Positions 23,266-36,564 of a stretch of DNA of 64,000 nucleotides are shown one piece after another. Source of the stretch: Botryosphaeria dothidea (Eukaryota; Ascomycota; Dothideomycetes; Botryosphaeriales; Botryosphaeriaceae); contig WWBZ02000082.1 of NCBI GenBank assembly GCA_011503125.2, positions 3,162,001-3,226,000 on the forward strand, read 5' to 3'. A program made the translations under genes and the position numbers. The notes beneath the pieces are model-generated. The model did not search any database. It worked only from the letters and a program-made list of their open reading frames with translations, and was not told the origin of the DNA. How positions within the stretch are numbered: position 1 is the stretch's first letter; each line of letters begins with the position of its first letter.

Positions 23266-24989
23266 ATGCCGTACAATATCGCGTACGTACGCTTGTCGCA
23301 TCGTTGCAGCTGTCGCTAACATTCCGCAGGATGATCAGCGATTTCTTTTTCCCTCAGCCCGGTATGTCGCCTTGCAGCACTCACTACGATCAAGTCTGAT
23401 CCATTCTCAGGAGGCGTGGAGAGTCACATCTACCAGCTCTCGAGCGTACGTACGCGCCGCACCGTCTCCCGAATCCTGCCACTCACAGCTCTCCGCAGAA
23501 GCTCATCGACCGCGGCCATAAAGTCATAATCATCACGCACGGCTACGAGGGCCGCCGCGGTGTGCGCTACCTGACCAATGGGCTGAAGGTCTACCACGTC
23601 CCCTTCTTCGTCATCTATCGCGAATCGACGTTCCCGACCGTCTTCTCCTTCTTCCCTATCTTTCGCAACATTGTGATTCGCGAGAAAATTGAGATTGTAC
23701 ACGGCCATGCCAGTCTCAGCAGCATGTGTCACGAGGCTATTCTACATGCTCGGACCATGGGATTGAGGACCGTCTTCACCGATCACTCGCTGTTCGGCTT
23801 CGCTGACGCCGCGAGCATCCTCACGAACAAGCTCCTCAAGTTCACCTTGAGTGATGTCGACCATGTTATATGCGTTAGCCACACATGGTATGTTTCCATG
23901 AATGCAGACATACATGCACCCATCTGATCTGTGGATAGCAAGGAAAACACCGTTCTTCGTGCATCCCTGGATCCCCTCATGGTGTCCGTCATCCCCAACG
24001 CCGTCGTTGCAGAGAATTTCCGGCCCAAATGGTATAAAGAATCTGAGGACGGTTCGATTGCCTCCCCGGATCGTCGTGGCTCCGCCGTGACGCAGCATTT
24101 CGGTCCCAACGACACAATAACCATCGTTGTCATTTCACGTCTCTTCTACAACAAAGGCACGGACCTGCTTATCGCAGCGATCCCCAGGATTTTGGCCGCC
24201 CATCCGAATGTTAAGTTCATCATCGCCGGATCGGGTCCCAAGGCCATCGATCTAGAGCAGATGCTTGAGCGGAATGTGCTCCAAGATCGTGTGGAGCTTC
24301 TTGGGCCTGTCCGCCATGAAGAAGTGCGAGACGTGATGATCCGTGGACACATATATCTGCACCCGAGCTTGACAGAAGCATTCGGCACCGTCATTGTTGA
24401 AGCTGCCAGTTGTGGCCTTTACGTGGTGTGTACCCGCGTTGGCGGTATCCCAGAAGTCCTCCCACAACACATGACAACGTTTGCGAAGCCCGAGGAGGAT
24501 GATATCGTAGCGGCTACCGGGAAAGCAATCACTGCACTCCGCGCCAACAAGATCCATACCGTCCGATTCCATGAGCAAGTCAAGATGATGTATTCGTGGA
24601 CAGACGTCGCAGAACGTACCGAAAGGGTTTACGATGGAATCTCCGGTGTCCTCAGCGAGGAAGAGTTCTACGGATACTCCAGCAGCGGCTGGGGTGCCAC
24701 GCGTGGTCGAGCTGGCGTACAGAGCTTCTCGCTGATAGATCGGTTGAAGAGATACTATGGATGTGGTATCTGGGCTGGCAAGCTCTTCTGTCTGTGCGTC
24801 ATCGTCGACTACCTCCTCTTCGTGCTTCTGGAGTTCTTTTACCCGCGGGAACGCATCGATATCTGCCGAGACTGGCCGAGGAAACTAGCGGCTCGCATTC
24901 AAGCAAAAGCCGAGCAGATGACTGAAGAGAGAACCAGTGTTGGTCGGACACGTAGTGTCAGAAGTCGGGACAAACGACGGGAAATGTGA
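23266..24989 (+). CDS. GPI3: GPI-anchor GlcNAc transferase catalytic subunit (PIG-A/Gpi3)
   Basis: Transfers GlcNAc from UDP-GlcNAc to phosphatidylinositol on the cytosolic face of the ER, the first step of GPI-anchor synthesis. Five exons: 23266-23282, 23330-23361, 23411-23445, 23499-23887 and 23939-24989; 507 aa. The N-terminus is split over three tiny exons (17, 32 and 35 nt) spelling [28 protein letters not shown]. Family motifs: [34 protein letters not shown] (read here as [13 protein letters not shown]), then the glycosyltransferase-4 signature [19 protein letters not shown] hydrophobic segment near 439-460 ([20 protein letters not shown]) is the usual C-terminal ER membrane anchor, followed by a basic tail. 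All splice phases agree. Confidence 0.95.
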
Positions 24990-26466
24990 GGTGACGAGCG
25001 CAATTACGCAACTCCGTTGCGGTCAAAACGGCTTGAAACACGGCGCTTGAAGTTGAGGAACTCGGGCCTCTGTCCGTTGGACCCGCTCTCCGTCTCAACT
25101 GCCTCTTCGCACTAGCATCCCGATGGAGTTGGGGACAAGCGGGCCCGTGTACACAAGGTCATCTGCCGCGTCATATGGTCGAGGCACTTACGTTTGAAGC
25201 CCGTTTGCCACCAACCAGGATAAGCACGTATTCATGACATGAGTACGGCGGCAAACTCTCACCATGTTGGGCACACCTTGTCCGGACAGCGTGGCTTTCC
25301 ACCAGTCAGACCAAAGGGCGTGCACACGGTTGCTTGATGCATACACCTACACGTACTTCACCAGAGCGAGCATTCTTAGTATTCGCTTAAGGGTACGTTG
25401 CCGACACCAAATCGAATTAGCAAGACGTTTATGCAATGCAGCATCCTGTCTGACTCCTCGAAACATCGCTTCTCGGCAATCTTTCTCAGCCGGCAGTTTT
25501 GTCAGGATCTCTCCGGTGGTGGGTCTGGGCGTTCTGTCGGATACACATGACCCCACTCCGAACAACGGCTCTGATCAAGTCAGCGTGGCGCTTGATCTTT
25601 CAAATCCGTTACTCCCGATACCTCAAGACTTTCTATACTTGGTGACTATTGTTTTTGTTGGCGCCGATTGCCGGTGGCCCCACTAACGTGTTTCCAAACG
25701 CGCTCTCTCCCTTTCGAGGCAAATGCTCAACATGCGGAGATAGGACCTTGTGACGGCAGACCTGGGCTGTCCGAGCGGAAAGCCGAAGGTGCTTCGAACA
25801 GGAAACATGCTCAACCTCGCCGAAACGATTTCCGTTTCTCGACCGCCCTCCTTTTTGTCTTGCGTCGCATCGGTCGAGCTTCTTCCTGTTCCCGGCATGC
25901 AGGCGCTTAGCGAAGTCGCGACGCGATTCATGGTCACCATTGGTTTAGGAGCGGAGATGTTTGAGAGATTGTTTACTATTTTTTTTTTCTGTCGCACTGA
26001 ATTACCGGTTATACACCTGATTTCTCCGTATCCATCTTTCCCTGCTATGACTCCATGTTTCTCAAGGGCGCTTAGCCTACCCTCCCAAGCCAACGAATGT
26101 TTTCCCCTAAAAGTTTGAACAGATTGAAAACTAAAAGTCCCTTCCCACAGTATAGGTATCTAACGCCTTTGAAAAAGTAAGGTTAAAAAAAGGTTCCAAG
26201 CCCAAAAAGGTTCTTCTCTGCAAGAATGACAACAACACCATCCCACCCTAAACTCTGGGTAAAAAACGCCGAGAAAGTGCTTTCAAGGGGCTTTTCAACG
26301 ACAGTCGCGAATAAGAAGAGGGGGGGGGGGGGGGGGGGGGGGGGGGGACGGAGGGTTTGGTTGTGGTTAAGAATGTAGTAAGAAGTGAAGAAGTGCGTCT
26401 CTCGTCTCTCGTCCCTCGTCGTCCGTCATATACACCGTCACATCGTCGTCTCGAGTCTTTTCTCTC
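24990..26466. other. intergenic between converging GPI3 and the DUF3455 gene
   Basis: Both genes end here. No coding pattern found. Contains the 28-base poly-G run at 26320-26347 and an A/T-rich stretch at 25970-26230. Confidence 0.55.
26320..26347. repeat. poly-G homopolymer, 28 bases
   Basis: A single uninterrupted G run about 120 bp past the stop codon of the DUF3455 gene. The exact length is unlikely to be reliable. Confidence 0.95.
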
Positions 26467-27493
26467 TCAGTTCTTGTCCATGCCGTCCGGCGTGCCCGCC
26501 ACCGCGCCGTTCAGATACGCGTCCTTGCCCGGCTCCGTGTAGAACCAGTACGTCGCCGCGTACTCGACGGTGAAGTCGCCGTCGATGCCGTCGCACGTCT
26601 TCGGGCTCTGGCCGCCCGCCGTGTTGAGGCGGTACACCTCCTTCCACGTGTACCCGCTCTCGTCCTGCACCGCCGCCAGCTTCAGCCACGGCACGTCGCC
26701 GTTGGACGTGCCCTCGGTGCCGGCGGCGTAGTTGGACTTGAGGGCCGACGTGCTGTTCGCGCTCGGCGCGTTGGCGGCGGCGTCCTTCTTGCACGCGACG
26801 GTGCCGTAGCTGTGCTCGGCCGTGTCGAGGTTGAAGAAGGGCGTCGTGTCGCTCGTGAAGTAGTGGTGCCCGGACAGCAGCATGTCGTAGGCCTGCAGCG
26901 CCGACTCGGCCGACGGCGTGTCGTAGGCGAGCGCGATCGAGGGCGTCTGGTAGAGCAGGTCGGGCGTGCGGGCGGCCTGGCAGGTCGCGTTGAACAGGGT
27001 CGCGACGGCGCCCTTGGCGGTGGGCGACGAGGACGGCGAGGCGCCCGCGCAGGTGTAGTTCTGCGTGCCTCGGCCGACAGCGACGTGCGAGAGGACGAGG
27101 CCGGAGGAGGGGCCGGGGAGGGGCGTCGGGTTGGGTGCTTGGTCTGATTGAGGGTTGAGGTCAGCGTTGGGTCATCTTGGAGGGGACCGACTGGGTTGGG
27201 ATAGGGCGAGAGGGTGTTTCTCGACCGGCGAAGTTTGGGCGTGATGAGGTGAGACGGATGCGGAGTGGTGAGAACTTACCGAGAGGCAAGGTGACGGAGC
27301 TCAGATCGCAGCTGCCGGCCTGGCGCCAGACGTTGGATATCGAGCTGATCAGGTAGTTGGAGGAGGAGGCGTCGTCGTTGCTGTCGGAGTCGTCTCGCCG
27401 TTGGACGTCCTGGAGGGTGGTCCTTGTGGGGGCGGCGAGCAGGCAGGAGGGCGTCAACGCCACAAGGAGAGCTACTGCAGGCGAGAAATGCAT
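26467..27493 (-). CDS. secreted DUF3455-family protein
   Basis: Two exons, 27493-27280 and 27143-26467; 296 aa. A signal peptide (MHFSPAVALLVALTPSCLLA) is followed by a 45-residue Ser/Asp-rich linker. The DUF3455 core follows: GSCDLSSVTLPL, HVAVGRGTQNYTC, GAVATLFNATC, GHHYFTSDTTPFFN, a segment VPWLKLAAVQ, YRLNTAGGQSPKTC and VEYAATYWFY. The conserved cysteines (in SCDL, YTC, ATC and KTC) fit disulfides of a secreted fold. Members are often labelled malate dehydrogenase in fungal databases, but I see no dehydrogenase motif and the true role is unknown. Intron 136 nt, phase consistent. An upstream in-frame ATG at 27526 would add 11 residues before the signal peptide; I chose 27493 because the signal peptide starts there. 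Confidence 0.85.
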
Positions 27494-30122
27494 CGTTGCT
27501 GGGCCGAGAGAAGAGGGAAGATCCAAGAGGAGAGAAGAACGAAGAAGACTGGTCGACTTTGCTGGGGGAGGATCAACCTCGATGGGAAAGTCAAGCTGCA
27601 GAAATAAGAGGAGAAAAGAAGCAGCAGCCCGGGGCCCGGTGGGTCGGTTGTTCGGGAGTTAAAAGTGTGTTTCTGGATGTCGAGGGTGTCGTGCTGTCAA
27701 TGGCCGGTGGTGGTCGGGCGTCTGGAATTTCTTATATGCAAAGTATGCGCGGGCGTCATCCTTCCCCAAGCCATCTTTTTTTGTGGGCAGCGCGTATGCT
27801 GTACCTCGAAATAGATGGGGCCGGCTGATTGGCCGTGAGGGCTGGAGTAGAGCCGCTCAGGGATGGCCCTTGCGCGATGCCGCCGAGCCGTGCAGGCCGT
27901 TTTGCCTAAGGATCTGAGAGCCAAGCTTTCGCTAGCTCCCGCCAGAGGAAGCTGCTATTCTTGGGCCCTCCCGGCCCTCTCACTCGCTCGCTCACCCGTC
28001 GGCTTCTGCCTCTTCCGCTCGCGTGAGCACGAACACCCCGAGCCACAGTTGGGAGGCTTGACGCATGGCGGAGTGCTGAGAAGACCTATTGCGGACAGCG
28101 TCGCCGCCGGGCTTGGGTCACGGTCGCTCGCGCTCTGCCGTTGTCTGGTCGGGTCTGCGCAGCACAAGTGGCAGCCGGCCGACCAGCCATACGCGACGCG
28201 AAATCCAGCGCACTCTGAACCCATGCCCCCGGCCGCAGGTTGCAGAGCCGCCTGTACCACGTTTGAGCCCCGCCCGGCCGCAAATCCGGGAGAGCAGCGA
28301 CCGTCCAGCCATCTCGTGGAAGATCTCTCTGCTCGCCGGGACGGCTGGTGTCCAATCAACCTCTAAGCGCCCATGCCGACCAGGGTCGTCGTGGCCGGCG
28401 AGCCTTAATTTCCCCACCGCAATCTCGACTAATGCCGCACTCCCGTGCCTATTTGTGGCATATTAGCCCAGATTAGCCGCCCGAAATGGAACGATTATGG
28501 GGCTTTCGGGGTCAATTAGCTGGCAATATGCGCGTCTGCGCTGGACGAAAAGCCCGCCCACCGCGAGCCGCCGCAGCCAACCACGATCGCTCCAGCCTCT
28601 CGCTCTCGCCGCGCCGTTTCAGCGGGGAAGCTGGCGCGCGGAGCAACTGGCTGGAAAGGCCTCGTCTCCGCAACACCCTCGCCGCTTGCGTGCATGAATC
28701 GCGCCAGAACGCGTCGTGTGGATCGCTCTGGCTGGCTACCGAGAGATGCATCTGGTCTTCCTTTCTTCTTCTTGCCGCCGCGGTGGATCTGCTCTCTCTA
28801 TTCTTTCTTCTTCTCCGGCGCGCAATCTATTCTGCCTGGCGAAAGCCCTGTGGTGGAGGCTCGTGGCTGCTGCCGACCCTCCTCCTTCGCCCGGCCTTCC
28901 TCCGCTGCGGCTTACCCACCTACCCGCCCTTGTCCTGCCCTCGGCGATCATGGCGCATGCTCGGCTGGTGTTGTTTGGCGTCCTGGGCCCGGCGTTTGCC
29001 CTGCCTTGGGCTTCCTTCGCAGATGACGAAGGAGGAGGAGGAGGAGGGGAACGTCCGCGGCCAGGTCAGAGAAGGCCGCGTGTTCGCCATTCCGCCATTG
29101 GGCCGGCCGGCGTGCCTTGGACATGTGCTGATGGATGGTCGGTCATGTTGGTGGGAGGGGAAGGGACGAGTCTGCTTTTTTGCTCACTGCTAGAAGGATC
29201 TCCGGATGCGGCCAAGATGTGAGGTCAGAAGTGGCTTTTAAATCGAGTCCGCTGTGCAGATTTTTGCAAAAGAACTACATTTACTGTCGAACGTAAAAGT
29301 GTGTGCGAATTATCTGGGGAATCGACAAGCCACCAACAGCAAGTCTTCTAGTCAGGCTTATGTTCGGTGAGATCTATACTTCGCCCGATGGGCTTTCAAC
29401 GGCGAGCCAAGCCATGCGGTCAGATGTGGCTGTAGGATCCGCTCTCCTCAAGTCAGCGCGTTGTTGAAGAGCGGGGTTCGGAATGCCTCACGCCCGCATG
29501 ACGAACTCCCTGACTCGTTCTCGCCGTGGATTGTACGATCCACGAGAACCACGGACAAGAGATGCGTACGAACCCAGGATAGATTGCCGACCGCCGAGCA
29601 TGAATGATCTACTGGTTCCGCCCCAGCTGAGCAAGGATGCTGGGGTCCCGTGGTCAACGTCCCATTGGCCGACCGGTTAGCCGCCTGTCCTCCAATAGAT
29701 ACCCACCTTCGCGGTTCTGGAAGGCTTGCCGGTGTAACCAAAAATGTCCTTGAGAAACACCTCGTTCAAGAAATTTCCCAGTGTCTCGCAAAAAAACACC
29801 CGTGCCATGCCTGGTAGCCGCCTGTGGCCTTGCCGTGCATCCGTGCACGCGCTCGACGCCTGCCCACGCTGCTAATTATACAAAGATCCTGGCCGCCGCT
29901 TCAGTCATCTGGAAGCGCTTCAAGCAGCTCCTCTCGGAAGTGGCTTGAAGAATGCTCGGAGGTAATCAGCATCGTCGCCTTGTCATTGCTCAGAGACCCC
30001 GGCCTCCTGTTCGTCAGTGAAGCACTTCACGTGTCGATCGAGGTTCGGTGGGTGTATTGCTCGCGCGGCTCCGTAAATTGGCAGTGCTCTTCAGCTTCCC
30101 ATCTCGGTGCGACACCTCCCTC
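27494..30122. other. intergenic, no gene recognised
   Basis: Upstream of the DUF3455 gene and past the CASP stop. GC-rich at 27830-29200, then more AT-rich. A plus-strand frame from 28950 begins like a signal peptide but continues into low complexity; not accepted as a gene. Confidence 0.5.
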
Positions 30123-32526
30123 TTACGTATCTTGGAATCCCTCTTGCTGCCAATTACCTCTTTCATTGGCATCGCCACCGGCAAGCGGCCCAGCCCCAGC
30201 AGCCGCTGCTGCTGCGGCCGCCGAGCCGCTGTTGCTCAGACTGACCGTCTCCTCGACAGGGCCCGAGGTCCCGGACAGCAGCATCCAGAACACCAAGAGA
30301 TGAAGCGCTACGCAGTAGGCCGCGAACATGTTCCTACTGGTCCTCGTCGCGAGCACCATTTTGGTGATGCGGAAAACTACGCGCTCAGGGAGGCTCATGC
30401 GCTTGAATGCGCGCGCCGATTCGCGGCCGCGGAAAGCCGCGAAGGGCGAAATGTTTTGCTCGTATGCCGAGCGGTAACGATCCAGGTTGGATGACGTGTC
30501 CGAGGTCATCTGAATGGTCGAGGGGTTGGTGCTGGACGAGTAGGCAGACGCATGACCGCGGTTAAACGTGGACACATAGCGAGTCTTCTCGTACAGGTTC
30601 AGATTATCCTTTTGCAAGGATGCCACCTCGGACCTGAGCGAAGAGACAGTTTGGTACGTCTTCTGAAGTTCGGCCTCCAGCTCGGCGTTCTTCTTCTTGA
30701 AACGGTCTCTTTGCGCCGTGACCATGGGGAGGATTCCTGAACCACCGCCGACAGGCTCCCCCGCTCTAATGGCGTCCAGCGGACTCGAGCCGCCATCTCT
30801 TGGGTTGGATCCTGAGATGATGGATGAAGTTGGAGACGATCGCCCCCCTTTTCTGCCCTGGAAAGATGATTGCGGGTATCTTGATGTGTATGTTCCTGCA
30901 ACAGACATTGCTGAGGGATCGAAGGCATTTGATGCCTCTTGCTGGACCTTCATCAGGTCATTCTCCAGAGTTTGGGCTAGATTCTGCGACTTCTCCAGCT
31001 CCATGTTTGTGTTTGACAACTCTTCCTGCATCTGCTCCAGCCGTGTCTGGAGATCTTGATGAGAAACCCGGAGGACTGTCAGCTCATTGCTAAGTTTCTT
31101 GTTCCGTGCAAGCAGGAGCTGCTCCAATGTTTCTCCCTTGCCTTGAGAGCTCTTAGCTCCTTCAGCTGCAGTGTCATCAGCAGCGTCCAGGTCATCATCC
31201 TCTCCCGTCGCGAATTCGATTGACTGGGAGGCTTTAGCATGCGAGGATCATTAGTTGAGCAGATGGTACTCACCTTCAGCACCTCGAGCTCACGCTTCAC
31301 ATTCTCATAGTCACCCCAACTGTTCACCTTTTCGCGCAAAGTATCCCTGTCTTGCTTCAGTGTGGCCACTTCCTTTTCCAACTTCCGCGCCTCGGTTTCC
31401 TGCTTTCTTCTCTCAGAGTCCTTCTCGTAGCGCGCAGCGTCCAGTTTTCTCAGTAAAGACTGGTTCTCGGACTGCAGTCTCCTGAAGGTAGGATCTTCCT
31501 CAACAGGCACCGAAACTTGGGTGTTTGCGTTCGAGGCTGATTGAGCTAGTTCGAGGCGAAGCTGTTCGTTTCTCGCCTCAACCTCAGCAAGACGGGTGTT
31601 CGCCCTATCCAGCTCCGAGCTGACAATTTCCAATTCGGCGGCAGTGGCACCGCTGCGTCCCTTTTCCTCATCGTCATCCTCGCCTCTGCCCAGGCGCTGA
31701 GACACCTCGTAACTGGCCTTGAGTTCCTTCAGCAGCCGGTCCTGATTCTCGACCTTCTCCTCAAGCGACTTTTCCTTGGCCTCCCAGTTGTCCTGCTTCT
31801 CGGTGAGCACGGCGGACCACGACGTCTCAACCTCCTTGATCTTGGCATCTCTTGTCTCCTCTAGGCCCTTCCTCGCGCTGAGCTCATCTTCATACTTCTT
31901 CTCGGTGTTTTCCAGCTGCGAGGTAAGCTGTGATACGGTCTTCTGGAGACGCTGGTTCTCGTCGGTGAGCTTAGGCACCGTTTCCTCGGCGGTTACGAGA
32001 GAGTCAACGGAGGCCTCTAATAGCGGGTATGGGTCCGGGGCTTCAGAGAGAGGGGTATATGCCTTGAAGAAAGCGGCGTTGGTTGATTTCGACTGATTGG
32101 TCAGAACGTCAATGAAGTTTTGGTAGGCTGTGGCGGGTTAGTTGGCAACACTCAGAATTTGAAGGCCGAGACGGACCTTTTAGCAATCCCTTGATTTCAG
32201 TAAGCTTGCTCTGATCGTCGAGCTTCCTGAAGTCTTTCGTCTTCTGAGCGAGATCCTTGCGCTGGGTCACGGCATCGCGCTGGTGTTCGACGAGCTCTTC
32301 TGCGGCCGAGTCCAGCGTGGGCATCAACTCGGCAAGATTTACATCTGTATGGCGGCAGGGTCAGTCGCCAGGCTGACGGGCAAGACAGGCGGAGGAGCGC
32401 ACTTCGCCAGGCAGCAATGGCCTGCTGGAACTTGTTCTCGTTGGCGGTGGCATCGGGCTTGTCGAGCTTGGACTGCGGCTCAGAGCTCGGCGGGTCCACG
32501 TCAACGGGCATCGCGGCGATGTCCAT
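30123..32526 (-). CDS. COY1: Golgi membrane protein CASP (Coy1-like golgin)
   Basis: Tail-anchored coiled-coil golgin implicated in intra-Golgi tethering and vesicle retention. Four exons: 32526-32403, 32344-32177, 32127-31274 and 31223-30123; 748 aa. Nearly all of residues 40-600 is predicted by eye as coiled coil (heptad-rich, Glu/Lys/Leu). The CASP C-terminal domain is clear: PMVTAQRDRFKKKNAELE, SEVASLQKDNLNLYEK, RYRSAYEQNISPFAAFRGRE and RMSLPERVVFRITKMVL. A single transmembrane segment (MFAAYCVALHLLVFWMLL, near 680-700) comes before an Ala-rich and Gly-rich lumenal tail. Divergent to VPS3. Confidence 0.92.
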
Positions 32527-32830
32527 AGCTCAGCGATGGCGAGAGCAGGCAGTTCGGGGGTGGGGGCGCAGGCTGCTGGTCTTATCGAAGGACCACGGGC
32601 GGAGGCATCAATGAGAGGGCGGTGGGCAGCGGGCGGGCGGATTGTTGAAAGTCGAAGGGGAGAGGTGTCATCGTGCGCGTCCCTACCTGCGAAGCTCGAG
32701 CATCCGCCCGTCAGCCGCGCGCCGATCCGCCTGCCAGGCACCCGCCGCACCGCAACCACCGCCCACCCCAACAATCATCACCATGGCCCCGCCTGCGCCA
32801 TAGACATGGCAATTGCGATGCACCTCCACC
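32527..32830. promoter_or_regulatory. short bidirectional promoter, CASP / VPS3
   Basis: 304 bp between two divergent start codons; both genes act in endomembrane traffic. No specific element is identified. Confidence 0.55.
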
Positions 32831-35800
32831 ATGCAAGCTTCAGCGAGCCCGACCAGCCCGCGCCCCGGCTCCCACATCCAGACTGGCTCCTACACCCTGC
32901 GCAAGCTGCTCTCTGACATACCGCTCTCCGCCGACGGACAAGCCCACGATGTCCGCATCACTTGCGTCGAGTTCTGGAGTGAGTTGCTCGCCTACCCCCC
33001 GACCCCCGGCCCAGCATTGACACCCGCGACCAGATGAGAACCTGTATATAGGCACCTCCGCCGCCGAGATTCTGCATTTCGTCCTCATCCCACCCGAGCC
33101 TAATGATCCGCTTGGCCAACCGAGCTTCATCATCGCATCGCGCCTGCAGCCAGCATTCACCCAGCAGTCCAATGCCGGCGTCCAGCAGATCCTGCTGCTC
33201 CCCAACGTCAACAAGGCCTGCATCCTTTGCAATAACGCCCTCACATTCTACACGCTGCCCGAGCTGAGCCCGGCTTTTGCGACCCAGAAACCCATCAGCT
33301 GCGTTTGGGTCGGTGGCATCGACCAGAATGGCTCTCCCGAAAATGACTCGGACCAGGGAGTTATGATGATGATGTGCTTGCGCAGCCGCATTCAGCTTGT
33401 CCGAATTGGAGAAGAGCCTCGCAGGATACGGAATATTGAGTTCGGCGGGTGTCTGTCTACCTCGCGCCGCGATGATTTTGCCTGTGTTGCCGACACCCAT
33501 TCTTATGCGCTTTTGGACGTCGTTCACCAGCAGAAGATCCCGCTTTTCCCCATCTCGTCGCTGGACGAAGAGGCCGCTGCTACTGTTGGCGGCGCCTCCC
33601 AGGACATATCCATGCATGAACCTAGTGTCTCCCGGAGCGTGTCGTCAAGTAGCAACATTCCCAGGCCCTCTGGTGATGAGCGTGGCCACGGCCGCAGCAC
33701 AAGCTGGAATACTCAGGGCACCGGAGAAAGATTTGCAAGCCCTAAACCTCGGCCGCTGAGTGGAGTCGTCGGTGGCAGATATGGCTTCGATGCTCCAGAC
33801 TTTCTGGGGAGATCTTTCTCTCCAAGTCCTGCACGGACGCCTGAGGGTAGTCAGGCGCGCGAAGGGAGTCCAGCCCCGCGGACTGCCACGCCCGATAAGG
33901 CGCTTCCCCCGACACCTTCTGAAGCTGAGACCGCTGCGGCGAGACGCCCCTCGCCGCCAGTTGAGAAGAAGAAATTCACACCCTTGAAGCCTCACATAGT
34001 ATCGCCAACTCCCTCAGAGTTTCTCCTCACTACAGGGACCACACCAGATGAGCCTGGCGTTGGCATGTTTGTCAATCTCGATGGTGACGTCGTGCGCGGG
34101 ACACTGGAGTTTGAAAGCTATCCCGAGGCACTCGTGATAGATGGTTCAGGTATAGAGGTAGATCTGGCGACATCAATCGCGGCCTCCATGTCAACCGGTG
34201 AACCGCCTGAGGAAGGCTACATCCTAGCTGTCATCAAGCGCAAGACTGAGCACGGAGTGGTGAGCGGCGTTGAAATCCAACGCTGGGATGTGGACCCAGG
34301 CGAAGGCATTGCTTCAAAGGAATGGATGAACCTGAGCATGCTTTCGAGCAGCCTCGGAGAAGACGTTCACCATACCCGCTATAGCAGTCAGTCACTCGGC
34401 ATCAGGACAGTCTCCTCGGAAACCGAGGTGAACCTATCTGAGATCAGTGATATCCTGTCCCTGAGACGTCTTCACCTCAGAGCAAGGCGGAGGGGTGGAT
34501 CGATCTCTGTCTCGGCTTCCGAGAAGATTGACCTCGACAAAAAAGTAGAAGCTGACAAGGAGCGAGACGAAGTTGCTTTCACAAGTCGCCTCTGCAAGTT
34601 CAAGTCAAAAAACGTTCTTTGGAACCACAACGAGGTTTGGTGGGTTGTAAGAAATCCCCTGATTGTCCAACTCGATGCAAAACTTAAACTTGCTCAATCT
34701 TCAACTCCCGGGAGTGCCCAGATTGAGCCTAATACCGACGCCGTCAGGCATCTCTTGAACAGCATCCGCGGCTTGGAACCCCGCAATGAAGCCGAATTCC
34801 TTGGTTTCACTTATATTCGTCAAAAGGCTTCATTACTCCTGTTCATGGACCTCATTCTCCGTACCGAATCCAGTTACATTGCCTACGAAGTTGACAAGCG
34901 CACGACTGAAGAAGCTCTGCTGGAGGGAGAAATCGATCCCCGCATTATCCTTGCTCTTATACCCATCCTCAACGGCGAGGTCATCCAGGGCGAGAAGGGC
35001 ATTTGGGTACAAGGCGGTCTCAAGGACATCATTGAAAAATTCCTCGCGCAACAGAAAATTTCCAATTTCCCAACCGATCCCGCGGGTCCGTTCGGCGATA
35101 ACCTGCTCCAACTCACAAAACGATATCTGTTGGTATGGAGGCGCAAGAAGGGATTCGGCAGCGTGGCAGACGAGGACGAGGTTTTCCAGACGGTCGATGC
35201 AGCGCTTCTTCGGATCTTGCTCATCTTGGACACCCAGAGCCACCCAGGCCCAGCAACACCGGGCTCCATCCGTGCGGAACTAAACGCGTTGGTTGATAAC
35301 GGCGTGGACTGCTGGGACCGGGCGATCGAGCTTCTCGAGGAATACCAGCGTCTGTACGTCCTGAGCCGCCTGTACCAGAGTCGCAAGCAAGCAGCCAAAG
35401 TATTGGCCACCTGGAGGCGAATTATCGATGGGGAGCCAAACTTGGGCGGTGATTTCCTCGACGCTGAACAAGAATTCCGGAAGTACTTGGGCAGGATAAG
35501 GGACCAGGCCATGGTCGAGGAGTATGGTACTTGGCTGGCCAACCGCAATCCTAAACTGGGCGTGCAAGTGTTCGCCGACGAGAATAGCAGGGTCAAGTTC
35601 AGACATGATGAAGCTGTGGCTTTGCTAAGGGAGAAGGCGCCGGCTGCCGTCAAGGAGTACCTGGAGTACCTGGTCTACGGCAAGAAGGTAGGTCCACTCA
35701 CGAGTGATCCCATAACACGCCCGCTGACCATAACAGCAAACCAAATACGCAAACGACCTGATAGCATACTACCTCGACATCGTCGTCGCCGAGCTCGAGC

Positions 35801-36564
35801 GCTCCGACGACTCCAAAGCCATCCTCCTGCAGACCTACGAAACCTACCGGGCCCTGCGCCCGCCCAAGCCCACCTACCGCCAATTCATCACCGAAAACGC
35901 GCTCGACGCCGAGTGGTGGGACAGCCGCCTGCGCCTGCTCCAGCTCTTGGGGACCGGGCAGGACGTGGCGTCGTCGCACGCGGTCGGCGCCATCCTCGCC
36001 CGCCTCGCGCCCTACGAGCAGGAGCTCGTGCCCGAGATGATCATCCTCAACGGGCGCCAGGGCCGCCACGAACACGCGATCCGCCTCCTCACGCACGGCT
36101 TGGGGGATTTCGACACGGCGATTTCGTACTGCCTGCTCGGCGGCTCGAGCATCTACCGCCAGCCGGGTGTCCACGTCATCCCCGTCGAGGAGCTGCCGAC
36201 GCACGCGGAGCAGGCGCGGCTGTTCGGCTACCTGCTGCACGAGTTCTTGCGCATCGAGGACGTCACGGATCGCGTGGAGCGGACGGGCGAGTTATTGGAG
36301 CGGTTTGGCGGCTGGTTTGACGTCGGGCAGGTGCTCGATATGATTCCGGACGGCTGGTCGATCGAGATTTTTTCGGGGTTTCTGATTAGTGCGCTCAGGC
36401 GGTTGGTCAGGGAGAGGAACGAGACGGGGATTGCGCGGGCGTTGAGCGGGGCGAATAATTTGAGGGCGAGCGCGGAGGTGGTGGAGAAGGTGGAGCGGAT
36501 GGGGGCGAAGGTGGATAGGCAGGGTGGTGGTGATGGTGAGGAGGAGATGCAGATCTTGGGGTGA
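32831..36564 (+). CDS. VPS3: Vps3/TGFBRAP1-type CORVET tethering subunit
   Basis: CORVET tethers early endosomes/vacuoles through Rab5-type GTPases. Three exons: 32831-32978, 33034-35687 and 35737-36564; 1,209 aa. Order: N-terminal CNH/beta-propeller region (from TYTLRK-type start through ENLYIGTSAAEILHFVL and SCVWVGGID), interrupted by a long Ser/Pro/Arg-rich loop at about residues 310-450. The Vps39-1-like helical block follows (RQKASLLLFMDLILRTESSY, IDPRIILALIPIL) and then the Vps39-2-like C-terminus (PEMIILNGRQGRHEHAIRLL, ISYCLLGG). The chosen ATG at 32831 begins MQASASPTSPRPG; no in-frame ATG lies closer to the start of the first exon. Splice phases agree. The distinction from Vps39 rests on the overall domain order and is somewhat less certain than the family call. 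Confidence 0.87.

Noticed and set aside
28950..29222. Plus-strand frame beginning like a signal peptide (MAHARLVLFGVLGPAFALP)
   Set aside because: After the hydrophobic start it runs into a Gly repeat and low-complexity sequence; no family, no cysteines pattern, no splice support.
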